A stretch of 64,000 nucleotides of DNA from Fidelibacterota bacterium (GTDB lineage Bacteria > Fidelibacterota > UBA8477 > JABMPR01), in assembly GCA_016844955.1 (NCBI GenBank), contig JAERTH010000085.1:1-64000 (forward strand), in the 5' to 3' direction. Within the stretch, counting starts at the first letter, position 1. Every line of letters begins with the position of its first letter. The position numbers and the translations under genes are program-made. Below the pieces are notes generated by a model. It had not been told where the DNA came from. It made no database searches and saw nothing but the letters and a program-made list of their open reading frames with translations. Positions 44,384-54,683 of the stretch are shown here, one piece after another.

Positions 44384-46045
44384 TTAGAAAATGGGGGTTT
44401 CTGTGTATGTGCCATAAACCACTTTCATGGCGTCAACCATTTCACCCAGCGTAGCAGATTGCCGTACTGAATCTAACAGTGGAGGCATAACGTTGCTTCC
44501 AGTTTTACAGGCGAGTGTGAGATCTGACAAAGCCTTGTCAGTCTTCACTTGATCTCTTTTTGCACGGAGCGCCCGCACTTTTGACACCTGATCCAACTCG
44601 ACTTGCTTGTCAATTTTTAAAACGGGAATGTCTATAGTTTCATTTTCACGTTTAAATGCATTAACACCTACAATAATTCTTTGCTTGGAATCATATTTTC
44701 GCGCTACTTCATAGGCGGCATTGCCAATTTCGCGTTGAAAATAGCCAGATTCTATGGCGGGGATGACACCGCCTAATTCGTCAATGGTTTCAAAATACTT
44801 CTCAGCTTCAGTTTCCATCTTGTCAGTCATGGCTTCCACATAATAAGAACCACCCAGTGGATCGATAGTGGACCCTACGCCTGTTTCAAAAGCTATGACC
44901 TGTTGGGTTCTCAACGCAATTTCTACACTCTTTTCTGTGGGGAGCGCTAAAACTTCATCCATGGAGTTAGTGTGTAATGACTGCGTTCCTCCCAGGACAC
45001 CGGCTAACGCCTCATATGCGGTTCGGACAATGTTATTTTCTGGTTGAGGCGCTGTCAGGCTGTGACCAGCTGTTTGTGTGTGAAAACGTAGCATCCATGA
45101 CCGTGGATCCTTGGCTCCATACTTATTCTTCATCCGCTTGGCATAAATACGTCTTGCGGCCCTGAATTTTCCAATTTCCTCAAAGAAATCGATATGCGAA
45201 TTAAAAAAGAAACTCAATCTACGAGCAAATTTGTCTACATCCAGCCCACGTTCTATGGCTGCCTCGACATAGGCGAATCCATCAGCCAGTGTGAATGCAA
45301 GTTCTTGGGCTGCGGTTGAACCTGCCTCGCGGATATGATAGCCAGAGATTGAGATGGTATTGTAGGCCGGCATGTGGTCTGTGCACCATTCAATCATATC
45401 GGTAATAATGTGCATTGAGGGCTCAGGCGGGAAAATGAACTCTTTTTGCGCGATGTATTCTTTTAGAATATCATTTTGCAACGTACCATGCAGTTTTTCT
45501 GACGACACTCCCTGACGCTCACCAACTACAATATACATGGCCAAAAGAATAATGGCGGGACCATTGATGGTCATTGAGGTTGAAACCTGATCCAGGGGTA
45601 TGCCCTCAAACAGGGTCATCATATCTTCAATCGAATTTATTGAGACACCACAATGCCCCACCTCACCTAAGGAAAGTGCATGATCAGAATCATAGCCCAT
45701 CAGGGTGGGCATGTCAAAAGCGACACTTAAGCCCGTCTGCCCCTGTTCCAGGAGAAATTTGAAGCGTTTATTGGTGTCTTCAGGTGTACCAAATCCGGCA
45801 AACTGACGCATAGTCCATAGACGACCACGGTACATGTTGGGGTGCACACCACGGGTGAAGGGGTATTCACCCGGAAAACCCAATTCTTCCATATATGCTT
45901 CGAGATCCTGACGATCTTCATCTGGCAAATACAGGAGTTCATTCTTTAATCCAGATACAGTGTCGTAATCGTATTCACGTTCTCTGGCATCAGAAACTTT
46001 CTGTTTCCAGCGCTGCAAACCGTCTTGGTAACTATACTCTGACAT
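44384..46045 (-). CDS. B12-dependent acyl-CoA mutase large subunit, isobutyryl-CoA mutase type
   Basis: 553-aa large subunit of the methylmalonyl-CoA mutase family, made of the TIM-barrel substrate domain only; the cobalamin-binding domain must be a separate subunit, not present here. Substrate-determining residues differ from methylmalonyl-CoA mutase: Tyr89 is Phe82 (in [10 protein letters not shown]) and Arg207 is Gln200 (in KEYIAQKEF), 118 residues apart as in the reference. Phe plus Gln is the isobutyryl-CoA mutase (IcmA) pattern, so interconversion of isobutyryl-CoA and n-butyryl-CoA is the better prediction. The catalytic His in [11 protein letters not shown] is kept. It lies 18 bp after dxs. 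Confidence 0.85.
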   Translation of the reverse strand: MSEYSYQDGLQRWKQKVSDAREREYDYDTVSGLKNELLYLPDEDRQDLEAYMEELGFPGEYPFTRGVHPNMYRGRLWTMRQFAGFGTPEDTNKRFKFLLEQGQTGLSVAFDMPTLMGYDSDHALSLGEVGHCGVSINSIEDMMTLFEGIPLDQVSTSMTINGPAIILLAMYIVVGERQGVSSEKLHGTLQNDILKEYIAQKEFIFPPEPSMHIITDMIEWCTDHMPAYNTISISGYHIREAGSTAAQELAFTLADGFAYVEAAIERGLDVDKFARRLSFFFNSHIDFFEEIGKFRAARRIYAKRMKNKYGAKDPRSWMLRFHTQTAGHSLTAPQPENNIVRTAYEALAGVLGGTQSLHTNSMDEVLALPTEKSVEIALRTQQVIAFETGVGSTIDPLGGSYYVEAMTDKMETEAEKYFETIDELGGVIPAIESGYFQREIGNAAYEVARKYDSKQRIIVGVNAFKRENETIDIPVLKIDKQVELDQVSKVRALRAKRDQVKTDKALSDLTLACKTGSNVMPPLLDSVRQSATLGEMVDAMKVVYGTYTETPIF

Positions 46046-46063
46046 TGTGAGTCTACCCCACCT

Positions 46064-47941
46064 TTACTTTAGTATTTTCAAAATTGAAGCTGAAATATCC
46101 TCGGGAGTAAGTTTTACCTCTGCCAGCAATTGTGCGCGGGAACCGTGCGTCACAAAGCGATCTGGCAAAGTATGTGTATGAATTGCGGCTGCACCCTTAA
46201 CCGAGGATGCGAAGGCCTCCATGGTCTGAGCAAGGCTTCCTGGATAATTGTTTTCTTCAACCACAAATACATGCTTGTATTTTTTAAGTAAGGCTTTGAG
46301 TAATTCTTGGTCAAATGGTTTTACAAACTTCGCATCGACATGTGCAGCCTCAACATCTTTTGTTTTCAAAAGTTTAACACTTTTAATGGCAACACTATTC
46401 ATCGAACCAACGGCAATTATCGCCGTATCCTTACCCTCTGAAATTGTTTCCCACTTCCCTATTTCAAGCGGTTTGCTTTTGATAGTTTTGCGGTTTTTTT
46501 CGGCTGATGCTTTGGGATACCGGATAAAGAAAGGCCCCTCATCATAAGCCAGCGCTGTCTGCATGAGGTGGCGCAGTTCTTCGCCATTTCGGGGTGCAGC
46601 CACAATCACTCCTGGAATACTTGAGAGATAAGATAAATCCAATACTCCATGATGTGTTGGGCCATCCTCACCCACCAATCCAGCACGATCCAACATAAAG
46701 ATCACCGGTAGCTTCTGAACGGCAATATCATGAACCAGCATATCATAGGCTCGCTGTAAAAATGTTGAATATATTGCTACAAAAGGTTTTAGTCCCCGAG
46801 CAGCCAGCGCTCCAGCGAAGGTAACTGCATGCCCCTCGGCAATACCCACATCATAAAAGTGATCAGGATGCTGCTCTGCAAATCCTGACAAACCGGTTCC
46901 ATCACGCATGGCGGCAGTAACGGCCACGATCCGTTTGTCTTTTTCAGCAAGTTTTATCAGCTCATCCCCAAAAACATTCAGAAAGGGGGCTACTTCCTTT
47001 TTTACAGATTTTTGATTTGGTTTTGCAGCAGGTCCAATTCCATGGAATTTTGCAGGATTCTGCTCAGCCTGTGCATAGCCCCGCCCTTTTTTAGTAATGA
47101 TATGCAACAATACCGGGCTGTTGATATCCTTGATGTTCTCCAGGGTTGAAATCAGCAGAGGCAGGTCGTTGCCATCAATTGGACCAAAATAACGGATACC
47201 CATTTCATCAAAAATGACTCCGGGAACGAGGAGATTTTTTAAGCTTTCCTCAATTTTCCGCATTCCTGTTCGGACCGTACTCTTTCCCATAGGCAGCTTA
47301 CCGGAGATATTCCACAACTCATCCCTAACCCGATTGTACAGAGGGTTGGTAGTAATCTTGGAGAGATATTTGGACATCGCTCCCACATTAGGGGAAATGG
47401 ACATCTCATTGTCGTTGAGAATAATCATCATACGGGTACGCAGAGAACCAAGATTGTTCAGCCCTTCAAATGAAAGCCCTCCTGTGAGCGCTCCGTCGCC
47501 AATAACTGAGATTATCTGATGATCCTCATCTTTCAAATCCCTGGCAATAGCGAAGCCAACCCCAGCAGATATTGATGTAGAAGCATGTCCAGCACCATAA
47601 GTATCGTGTTCACTCTCATTTGGCTTGCAAAATCCACTGATACCACCATACTGGCGGATGGTTTTCAGCAATTCTCTTCGTCCAGTGAGAATTTTATGGG
47701 CATAGGCCTGGTGACCAACATCCCAGATGATTTTGTCATTGGGAGAATCAAAAACCTTATGCAGTGCAACAGTAAGCTCGACAACCCCCAGCGTAGGAGC
47801 CAGATGACCACCGGTCTCTGAAACAACTTCTATTGTATAGTCCCTAATGTCCTGGCATAATTGTAACAATTCACCCTCAGACAGATCATTAAGGTCAGTA
47901 GGTGAATCTATATTTCTCAGAACTTTATATTTATCCGACAT
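46064..47941 (-). CDS. dxs: 1-deoxy-D-xylulose-5-phosphate synthase
   Basis: 625-aa thiamine-diphosphate enzyme. Marks: WDVGHQAYAHKILTGRR at the N terminus, TPP motif GDGALTGG, and in the transketolase pyrimidine domain DRAGLVGEDGPTHHG. Makes DXP from pyruvate and glyceraldehyde 3-phosphate as first step of the MEP isoprenoid pathway; ispH of the same pathway lies 1.5 kb upstream in the same direction. ThiN in this window supplies its cofactor. It is 7 bp after pdxT. Confidence 0.97.
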   Translation of the reverse strand: MSDKYKVLRNIDSPTDLNDLSEGELLQLCQDIRDYTIEVVSETGGHLAPTLGVVELTVALHKVFDSPNDKIIWDVGHQAYAHKILTGRRELLKTIRQYGGISGFCKPNESEHDTYGAGHASTSISAGVGFAIARDLKDEDHQIISVIGDGALTGGLSFEGLNNLGSLRTRMMIILNDNEMSISPNVGAMSKYLSKITTNPLYNRVRDELWNISGKLPMGKSTVRTGMRKIEESLKNLLVPGVIFDEMGIRYFGPIDGNDLPLLISTLENIKDINSPVLLHIITKKGRGYAQAEQNPAKFHGIGPAAKPNQKSVKKEVAPFLNVFGDELIKLAEKDKRIVAVTAAMRDGTGLSGFAEQHPDHFYDVGIAEGHAVTFAGALAARGLKPFVAIYSTFLQRAYDMLVHDIAVQKLPVIFMLDRAGLVGEDGPTHHGVLDLSYLSSIPGVIVAAPRNGEELRHLMQTALAYDEGPFFIRYPKASAEKNRKTIKSKPLEIGKWETISEGKDTAIIAVGSMNSVAIKSVKLLKTKDVEAAHVDAKFVKPFDQELLKALLKKYKHVFVVEENNYPGSLAQTMEAFASSVKGAAAIHTHTLPDRFVTHGSRAQLLAEVKLTPEDISASILKILK

Positions 47942-47948
47942 GGATTAT

Positions 47949-48551
47949 TTACCTCGATTTTAACACAATTTCATCCACAAAATATTTGTGGATACCTGAG
48001 TCTTCAGTGAGCTCAGGGTGGAAGGACGCAACCAGAACCTTACCCTGCCGGAGAAGTACAGGATCAGCGCCAAAAACAGCAAGTTGTAGCACCTTTGGAC
48101 TGATATCTCTAAATTTTGGTGCCCTAATAAATATTGCATGGAAATCATGGTCAAGCAGACTGGGCATGATTAGTGATGTGCTGAAAGATTCAATCTGCCT
48201 TCCATATGCATTCCGCTCAGCCGTATATTCAATTTTGTTAAAGCAGCGCACGCGTTCATCATCAATTTGCTGCCCCAACAGAATGGCACCAGCACAGGTG
48301 CCGAAAACGGGCAAGGTCTCAAGAGCCTCATTCATTGGCTCCCACATACCTTCCTGCTCTAGTAGCAGAGTCATGGTCGTGGATTCACCACCAGGCAGGA
48401 TGAGTGCATCAATGAGCTTCAAATCTCCTGGCTCTCTTACTGCGCGACTCTTTATCCCTAAACGACCCATGCTGTAGGCATGCTTGGCAAAGCTGCCCTG
48501 CAAGGCGACAACACCAATGGTCAGATCATCATATTCAGGTCGTGGTTCCAA
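47949..48551 (-). CDS. pdxT: Pyridoxal 5'-phosphate synthase glutaminase subunit
   Basis: 200 aa class I-like glutaminase. LQGSFAKH at the N terminus, GGESTTM (binding loop), nucleophile Cys in FGTCAGAILL, and His/Glu of the triad in ASFHPELTED. It feeds ammonia to PdxS. Gap to pdxS is 10 bp. Confidence 0.96.
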   Translation of the reverse strand: MEPRPEYDDLTIGVVALQGSFAKHAYSMGRLGIKSRAVREPGDLKLIDALILPGGESTTMTLLLEQEGMWEPMNEALETLPVFGTCAGAILLGQQIDDERVRCFNKIEYTAERNAYGRQIESFSTSLIMPSLLDHDFHAIFIRAPKFRDISPKVLQLAVFGADPVLLRQGKVLVASFHPELTEDSGIHKYFVDEIVLKSR

Positions 48552-48561
48552 ACTTATTCTC

Positions 48562-49443
48562 CTACCAGCCTCTATCTTGCATGCGCTCGTCAGGAGTAAT
48601 TTCGCTCATATCTAGACCCTTCATGGCCTTCCCCAGACCTTCAGATATTTCAGCCAATTTATCAGGCTTGTCATAGAAAGTGGCTGCTTGCACAATGGCT
48701 TTAGCCATAAGTGAGGATTCTTCTGACTTGAAGATACCTGAGCCAACAAAGATGGTCTCAGCTCCAAGCTGCATCATGAGGGAAGCGTCTGCCGGAGTAG
48801 CAATTCCACCAGCTGAAAAATTTGGTACGGGAAGCTTTCCTGTTTTAGCAACCTGATCAACAAGATGAAATGGGGCACCCATGTTTTTTGCTGCAGCCAT
48901 GAGTTCATCGGCTCTTAATTTAGATAAATGAGCCATCTCCATATTTATTGTGCGCATATGGCGAACGGCTTCAACAATATTTCCTGTACCAGGTTCTCCC
49001 TTGGTACGAATAAGTGCAGCACCTTCCCCGATCCGTCGGAGGGCTTCAGCGAGATTTGTGGCTCCGCAGACAAACGGCGTTTTGAAATCATGCTTCCAGA
49101 TATGGTTGGCTTCATCGGCAGGTGTGAGAACTTCACTCTCATCAATATAATCAATTTCAAGAGCTTCTAAAATTTGAGCCTCAGCGAAATGACCGATACG
49201 ACATTTAGCCATAACTGGAATCGAGACGGCAGCTTGAATTTCCTTGATCATTTTTGGGTCAGATGCTCGGGCAATACCCCCATCACGACGGATATCAGCT
49301 GGAATTCTTTCCAGAGCCATTACAGCCACAGCACCCGCTTTTTCAGCGATTTCTGCCTGTTTAGGTGTAGTCACATCCATGATCACACCACCCTTAAGCA
49401 TTTCCGCTAATCCTGTTTTGACTTCATACAGATCATTTGTCAT
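48562..49443 (-). CDS. pdxS: Pyridoxal 5'-phosphate synthase subunit PdxS
   Basis: 293 aa, the usual length. Highly conserved TIM barrel: [56 protein letters not shown]. Builds PLP from ribose 5-phosphate, glyceraldehyde 3-phosphate and ammonia, so the cell does not depend on DXP for vitamin B6. Pair with pdxT is complete. Confidence 0.97.
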   Translation of the reverse strand: MTNDLYEVKTGLAEMLKGGVIMDVTTPKQAEIAEKAGAVAVMALERIPADIRRDGGIARASDPKMIKEIQAAVSIPVMAKCRIGHFAEAQILEALEIDYIDESEVLTPADEANHIWKHDFKTPFVCGATNLAEALRRIGEGAALIRTKGEPGTGNIVEAVRHMRTINMEMAHLSKLRADELMAAAKNMGAPFHLVDQVAKTGKLPVPNFSAGGIATPADASLMMQLGAETIFVGSGIFKSEESSLMAKAIVQAATFYDKPDKLAEISEGLGKAMKGLDMSEITPDERMQDRGW

Positions 49444-49478
49444 TTTCTAAATTCTCCAAAATACAATATTTTCAATAT

Positions 49479-50336
49479 TTACACACGTGTTTGCACGTTT
49501 ATGTTCTTTAAATGTTCAACTACTTCTTCAATAAGATCATCAGGTGATGATGCACCGGCGGAGACACCTACAGATTCTGCATTTTCGAACCAGGCTGCAT
49601 CAATATCAGAAGCTCCTTCTACCATATAGGAGCGCGGATTCATGGTCAAGGATACCTCATGCAGGCGCTTGGTATTTGCGCTGGTGTAGGAACCAACAAT
49701 TATCATTACATCTGAAAGCGGCGCTAACTCCTTGATCTGTGCTTGATTGCGACGCGTTGGAAAACAGACAGTATTTACAAATCTTAAATCAAATATCTTC
49801 ATGGAGAGAACACCAATAATATCTTGGACATTCTCAATCATCTGAGTTGATTGAGAAACAACCCCGGCTTTTTTCATCCGCGGCAGTGCTTCTGCTTCAT
49901 CAACACTTGAAATCACAAACGCTTTGGGTACCTGCGCTTGGATTGCCACTACCTCATCATGACCATGATCGCCAATGATTAGCAATTTCCGATCCTCAGC
50001 ATGCAATTTCTTAATTTCATCATGAATTTCGTGTACCAACGGACAAGTTGCATCAACGATATCCAGGTTTTTCTCAGCAGCGGCTTCCCATATTTCAGGT
50101 ATGGTGCCATGGGCTCGAAAAAGCACGGGTGCTTCGCTAACCTCATCCAGGGTGTCAACTACTTTTATATTATCCTGTTCCAGCTGGGAGACGACACGCT
50201 CATTATGTACAATATCACCCAGCATATAAACTTTGCCATGCTCAGACGCTATTTCGCGGGCCTTTTCAATGGCATCTCGGACGCCAAAACAGAAGCCAGC
50301 ATCTTTTGCAACGCGTATCTTTAACGCTTCAGGCAT
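49479..50336 (-). CDS. ispH: 4-hydroxy-3-methylbut-2-enyl diphosphate reductase
   Basis: 285 aa from ATG 50334-50336, which overlaps the nrnA stop by 8 bp; the frame extends to 50378 but that part lies in nrnA and has no homology. Iron-sulfur cysteines are in AGFCFGVRDAIEKA, DATCPLVHEIH and VNTVCFPTRRNQ. The last step of the MEP pathway, yielding IPP and DMAPP. In the normal family the third site reads DTICxAT; here Phe-Pro replaces the two residues after that Cys, a mild variation. Confidence 0.94.
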   Translation of the reverse strand: MPEALKIRVAKDAGFCFGVRDAIEKAREIASEHGKVYMLGDIVHNERVVSQLEQDNIKVVDTLDEVSEAPVLFRAHGTIPEIWEAAAEKNLDIVDATCPLVHEIHDEIKKLHAEDRKLLIIGDHGHDEVVAIQAQVPKAFVISSVDEAEALPRMKKAGVVSQSTQMIENVQDIIGVLSMKIFDLRFVNTVCFPTRRNQAQIKELAPLSDVMIIVGSYTSANTKRLHEVSLTMNPRSYMVEGASDIDAAWFENAESVGVSAGASSPDDLIEEVVEHLKNINVQTRV

Positions 50337-51360
50337 TGGCGTCCCATGCTGCAATAGTCTTGCGACAACTCTCGACAATATCCAGAGCTGCTTCAGTTAG
50401 TGGTTTGTCGATACGGCAACCTGCTGCAAATGCATGCCCGCCACCTCCAAATGCCGTTGCGACTTTATTGACGGGAATATGACCCTTTGAACGCATGCTA
50501 ATATCTGCGGACTGCCCGGGCATCTTTGTTACAGACACGCCTATTTCAACGCCTTTAATAGATCGGATAAAGTCAGAGAGTGAGTTCATGTCATCCGGGT
50601 TTGCCCCGGTCTTGAGAATCTCCTCAAAATCAATGACGGACCATGCCAGCCTGCCATCACAATCGTATTGAATTTCTGATAATAGTTTTTGCAGAACCTG
50701 CAATCTGCCAGGTGTATTCAAGTCCTCATATAAGTAGACATAGAGTTCGTAAGGTTTGACCCCGGAGGCCACCAGTCGAGCAGCCGCCATCAAGGTTTCT
50801 GGATCCGTATTATTAAACCTGAAATTTCCAGTATCACTCATCATAGCTGCATAAATTGGATGGGCAATTTCCATACGATCCAGAGCTGTATCATCCATAC
50901 CCTCTAACAAATCGTAGATGAGTACACCAGTTGAGCTGGCAGTTGGGAAATCAAAGCGATGATCAAATTGGGTTTTATCGCCGGGATGGTGATCAATGCT
51001 AACTTTTATGATGCTTTTTGATACCACATCCTGCCCTAGATCCATAAGTCGATCATAATGCCCAATATCGAAGGCAATTAGCACATCTGAAGTTTTAATT
51101 AACTCAGCATGAAGTGATGCATTGTAAACTTCTATTTCACCTGTTTCGGGTAAAAACTCAAGATTGACTCTTAGTGGAGAAGGATTCAGGATGTGAACTG
51201 TTTTACCACGGGATTTAAGAAATCTGGCCAAACCCAATTCAGAGCCTGCACCATCGGCATCGGGTTGCAGATGCGTGGAGAAGATAAAAGTGTCATTCTC
51301 CTCTAATAGAGCCTGCAGAGTGTCCCAATCCCTCTGTTGCCCATATTTATCAAAACTCAT
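50329..51360 (-). CDS. nrnA: DHH-family oligoribonuclease/pAp phosphatase NrnA
   Basis: 343 aa. DHH domain with HLQPDADGAGSELGLARFL, AFDIGHYDR, SIDHHPGD and MSDTGNFRF, and a DHHA1 domain with AFGGGGHAFAAGC at the end. In Bacillus and Mycobacterium NrnA degrades nanoRNAs and 3'-phosphoadenosine 5'-phosphate. The stop overlaps the ispH start. Confidence 0.92.
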   Translation of the reverse strand: MSFDKYGQQRDWDTLQALLEENDTFIFSTHLQPDADGAGSELGLARFLKSRGKTVHILNPSPLRVNLEFLPETGEIEVYNASLHAELIKTSDVLIAFDIGHYDRLMDLGQDVVSKSIIKVSIDHHPGDKTQFDHRFDFPTASSTGVLIYDLLEGMDDTALDRMEIAHPIYAAMMSDTGNFRFNNTDPETLMAAARLVASGVKPYELYVYLYEDLNTPGRLQVLQKLLSEIQYDCDGRLAWSVIDFEEILKTGANPDDMNSLSDFIRSIKGVEIGVSVTKMPGQSADISMRSKGHIPVNKVATAFGGGGHAFAAGCRIDKPLTEAALDIVESCRKTIAAWDANA

Positions 51361-51485
51361 TTATTTTAAAATACCTCAAGCAGTTAAATCAAGTCATATA
51401 TTTCATCAAACGGACTCATCCCGAATCCGAAACAATGAATATATTCTTTAACCCTCAGGATACAAATGTTTCAGGCTTTCATGAC

Positions 51486-51520
51486 AATAAAAACCCCATT
51501 TTGATTATGGAGTTTTTATT
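51486..51520 (-). terminator. Terminator downstream of gpsA
   Basis: A 14-bp stem with one mismatch (AATAAAAACCCCAT at 51486-51499 and ATGGAGTTTTTATT at 51507-51520) lies 29 bp after the gpsA stop. The A/T half of the stem supplies the U-rich 3' side on either strand. The rest of 51361-51548 holds the nrnA leader, in which I see no clear promoter. Confidence 0.65.
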
Positions 51521-51548
51521 GAAGATTAATGTGGTGTATATGGTGGAT

Positions 51549-52559
51549 TCAATCCAGCGAATGCCGCTCTCTCACAGGTGCTCTGCCCATCAGTTCCTCA
51601 ACTGCAACTTTTGGATCTTTTTCTTCAAACAGTACCTGAAAGATCTGTTCCGAGATTGGCATTTCGACACCGGTTTTTTCAATAAGCTGATGTACTGATC
51701 GGGCGGTATTTATCCCCTCTGCAACCATCTTCATTTCTTCAAGAATTTCTTTGAGCTTGCGACCTTTGCCCAGTTCGAATCCAACGTGACGATTGCGACT
51801 ATGCGTGCTCAGGCAGGTGACAATAAGATCACCCATCCCGCTTAGACCGGCAAAGGTCTGCTCATTAGCACCCAGATGAACACCCAAACGGGTCATTTCA
51901 AACAACCCCCGAGTTAGCAATGCTGCGTTTGTGTTATCTCCATAACCCATACCCGCCAGAATTCCAGCAGCAATAGCGATTACATTCTTCAATGAACCAC
52001 CATATTCTACCCCAAGAATATCCACATTGGTATATACCCGCAGTGAATCAGACATGAACGCTTTTTGGACTATTTTTGCTGAGGCTTCATCGGAACAGGC
52101 AGCTACGATTGTGGATGGCATTCCCCGCACAACTTCTTCGGCGTGGGTGGGGCCATATAATGTGGCAATTTTTCCTTGTGGATGGTTGGGCAACGCATGA
52201 GCCAACACCTGGCTCATGGTGAGCAAAGAGTCGTTCTCAATCCCTTTGGCAACATTCACGAGAACGGCATTTTTGGGGATTATGTCAGCTAGTTTTTCAA
52301 AAGTTAATCCCACAGTATGAGAAGGAATTGCAACCAATATTATATCACTACCTTGAATACATTGCTGCATATCAGTTGTGAATTGGAGGGTCTCAGGAAG
52401 GGAAACACCTGGCAAATAATCAGGGAGTTCTCTGTGGTTCAGGGCTTGTTGGTAGTCTTTCTCCAGATAGAACCAAACCTTCACACTGTGGTCATTCTTT
52501 AACAAATGAATCGCCAGGGTCATACCCCAACTGCCTGATCCGATTACCGCTATATTCAT
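51549..52559 (-). CDS. gpsA: Glycerol-3-phosphate dehydrogenase [NAD(P)+]
   Basis: 336 aa. GSGSWGMTLAIHL Rossmann motif at the N terminus, VNVAKGIE, LYGPTHAEEV, catalytic Lys in GGSLKNVIAIAAGI and GMGDLIVTCLSTHSRN. Makes sn-glycerol 3-phosphate for phospholipids. Single gene with terminators on both sides. Confidence 0.97.
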   Translation of the reverse strand: MNIAVIGSGSWGMTLAIHLLKNDHSVKVWFYLEKDYQQALNHRELPDYLPGVSLPETLQFTTDMQQCIQGSDIILVAIPSHTVGLTFEKLADIIPKNAVLVNVAKGIENDSLLTMSQVLAHALPNHPQGKIATLYGPTHAEEVVRGMPSTIVAACSDEASAKIVQKAFMSDSLRVYTNVDILGVEYGGSLKNVIAIAAGILAGMGYGDNTNAALLTRGLFEMTRLGVHLGANEQTFAGLSGMGDLIVTCLSTHSRNRHVGFELGKGRKLKEILEEMKMVAEGINTARSVHQLIEKTGVEMPISEQIFQVLFEEKDPKVAVEELMGRAPVRERHSLD

Positions 52560-52576
52560 GGATGGAATTCCGTTCT

Positions 52577-52610
52577 AAAATAAAGAGCTCCCACTATCCA
52601 ATGGGAGCTC
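52577..52610 (-). terminator. Terminator of the acyl-CoA synthetase gene
   Basis: Minus strand: perfect 9-bp stem GAGCTCCCA/TGGGAGCTC with an 8-nt loop (52585-52610), then TTTATTTT. It lies 22 bp after the stop codon. Confidence 0.88.
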
Positions 52611-52631
52611 AATGTTGTTTATTCTTATAAT

Positions 52632-54419
52632 TTAGGCGTAGAGTGCGTCTAACTTGTCTTTATAGCGCTCTTCGACGACTCGTTTTTTGATTTTTAGTGT
52701 TGGTGTTAGGGTACCATCCTCCACACTAAATTCCTTAGGTAAGAGAATGATTTTCTTAACGGCTTCATACCCACTAAAGGATCTCATTACCTCTTCTACA
52801 ACACCCAGAAGCATTTCATTGACTGTTTCATTTTGACAGAGTGCTTCCGGGCTCTTGTCAGTGATCTCATTTTCAGCAGCCCATTCTGCTACTTCAACAA
52901 AGTTGGGCACAAGAATGGCAGAAATGAATTTTCTTCTGTCTCCATGGACAAGGGCTTGTTCAAAGAATTTGTTCATTATCAATGCACCTTCAATGGGTGC
53001 AGGCGCAATATTCTTACCACCTGCTGTGACAATGATATTCTTTTTGCGATCCGTTATCTTGAGGTATCCATCGATGATAATACCAATATCACCAGTATGG
53101 AACCAGCCATCCTCATTAATGGCTTCGCGAGTTCCTGCCTCGTCCTTGTAGTAACCTTTCATGATGTGTGGGCCACGAGAAAGGATTTCACCATCATCGG
53201 CTATTTTAACTTCTACCCCATCAATGGGAGGTCCTACGGTGCCAAATCGGAAATCATCGGGTGGATTAACAGTGATGACAGGTGATGTTTCTGAGAGCCC
53301 ATAACCCTCAAGAATTTTTATACCTGCCGCATCGAAGAAGCTACCAATATCCGCTGCTAGTGGAGCTCCACCACTTGCAAACAGCTTAAATCGACTTCCC
53401 AGCAAAGCCTGTACTTTACTAAACACCAGTTTATCAGCGAGATTTTTTCTCTTGATTAGTTTTGGTGTCAGTTGATTTGCATTGCGTGCTTCAACATATT
53501 TGTACCCAGTCTTCACAGCCCATGCAGCAATCTTTTTCTTAATAAATGAACCAGCAGCAAACTTGGCTCGTACGCCAGCATACATTTTCTCAAACAGGCG
53601 TGGTACGGAGACCGCCATAGTGGGTTCAACTTCTTTCAGGTTATCAATAACCTTGTCCATTGCTTCAGCATATGTGATTGAAGCACCCACATGGGTACCG
53701 ACATAATCCACAAGTCTTTCAAAACTGTGACTTAAGGGTAAGAATGAAAGCAAGGCATCATTTTCGTCCAGACCCAACCGTGCATTTGCAGATTTTATAT
53801 TGCTCACAAGATTGCTATGCATGAGCATAACACCCTTGGGGTTGCCAGTAGTACCGCTGGTGTAGATGAGTGTCAAAATGTCGTCCGGCTTAACCTTCAG
53901 TGCTTCCTCTTTGTAGTCATAGGCATCCGCAGTAGCGGCAAAGGCCTTTCCTTTTTCCATTAGCTGATTAAAGGAGATGATATTATCATCTTCATAACTC
54001 AGGGATTCATCAAAATAAACAACAGCTTTTAATTCTGGACATTGGTCCTTGATTTCAAGCACCTTATCCATCTGAAGCTTATCCTGAGCAAACACCAACT
54101 TGGAATCTGAGTGAGCAACAATGTATTGAACCTGGCTGGCGATGAGTGTGGGATAAACCGTGATCGACGTTGCACCGCGAGTTGCAATGGCATAGTCAGA
54201 ATAGGCCCACCGGCGACAATTTGTCGATAATATTGCGACATTGTCCTTGGCCTGAATACCTATGGAAGCCAATCCATAAGAAGCATTTTTAACCATCTCG
54301 GCTATGTCACTACCTTTATCACCAACCCATTCACCGTCAACTTTTTCACTAAACAGAATCTTATCAGGAAATTTTTCAGTAACCTTTAAAAACATCTCTG
54401 CAATCGTTTTGAATTCCAC
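52632..54419 (-). CDS. Long-chain fatty acid-CoA ligase (AMP-forming)
   Basis: 595 aa from GTG 54417-54419, which has a perfect AGGAGG seven bases upstream; the ATG at 54461 would place this ribosome site inside the gene. ANL-superfamily motifs: LIYTSGTTGNPKGVML, GYGLSETSPV, GWFHTGDIG, and ITDRKKNIIVTAGGKNIAP. The order and length match the long-chain FadD15-like group that activates fatty acids for phospholipid or storage lipid use. Single gene with its own terminator; a Fur-box-like site lies in its leader. Confidence 0.92.
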   Translation of the reverse strand: MEFKTIAEMFLKVTEKFPDKILFSEKVDGEWVGDKGSDIAEMVKNASYGLASIGIQAKDNVAILSTNCRRWAYSDYAIATRGATSITVYPTLIASQVQYIVAHSDSKLVFAQDKLQMDKVLEIKDQCPELKAVVYFDESLSYEDDNIISFNQLMEKGKAFAATADAYDYKEEALKVKPDDILTLIYTSGTTGNPKGVMLMHSNLVSNIKSANARLGLDENDALLSFLPLSHSFERLVDYVGTHVGASITYAEAMDKVIDNLKEVEPTMAVSVPRLFEKMYAGVRAKFAAGSFIKKKIAAWAVKTGYKYVEARNANQLTPKLIKRKNLADKLVFSKVQALLGSRFKLFASGGAPLAADIGSFFDAAGIKILEGYGLSETSPVITVNPPDDFRFGTVGPPIDGVEVKIADDGEILSRGPHIMKGYYKDEAGTREAINEDGWFHTGDIGIIIDGYLKITDRKKNIIVTAGGKNIAPAPIEGALIMNKFFEQALVHGDRRKFISAILVPNFVEVAEWAAENEITDKSPEALCQNETVNEMLLGVVEEVMRSFSGYEAVKKIILLPKEFSVEDGTLTPTLKIKKRVVEERYKDKLDALYA

Positions 54420-54456
54420 GACAGCTCCTCCTTTATAGGATTGATTTTCTAGTTTC

Positions 54457-54475
54457 GACAATGATAATCATTTTG
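54457..54475 (-). promoter_or_regulatory. Fur-box-like palindrome before the acyl-CoA ligase gene
   Basis: GACAATGATAATCATTTTG matches the 19-bp Fur consensus GATAATGATAATCATTATC at 16 positions and contains the perfect AATGAT-A-ATCATT. It lies about 38 bp before the GTG start. Regulator and function are inferred only. Confidence 0.4.
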
Positions 54476-54496
54476 GTTCAAAATCACAGCATTTTA

Positions 54497-54525
54497 TTGA
54501 CACATGCCCTGCTACAATGTATCAT
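54497..54525 (+). promoter_or_regulatory. Promoter of tRNA-Leu
   Basis: Perfect TTGACA (54497-54502), 17-bp spacer, TATCAT (54520-54525), 19 bp before the tRNA. Confidence 0.7.
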
Positions 54526-54544
54526 TGCGCGCTTTTAGAAACGA

Positions 54545-54628
<84 letters not shown>

Positions 54629-54683
54629 CATTTCTACCCTTATATCATCATTATTTACATAGAATTACAATAGCTTCATGAGT

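Noticed and set aside
44384..46045. Plain annotation as methylmalonyl-CoA mutase
   Set aside because: The two substrate-determining residues are Phe and Gln, as in isobutyryl-CoA mutase.
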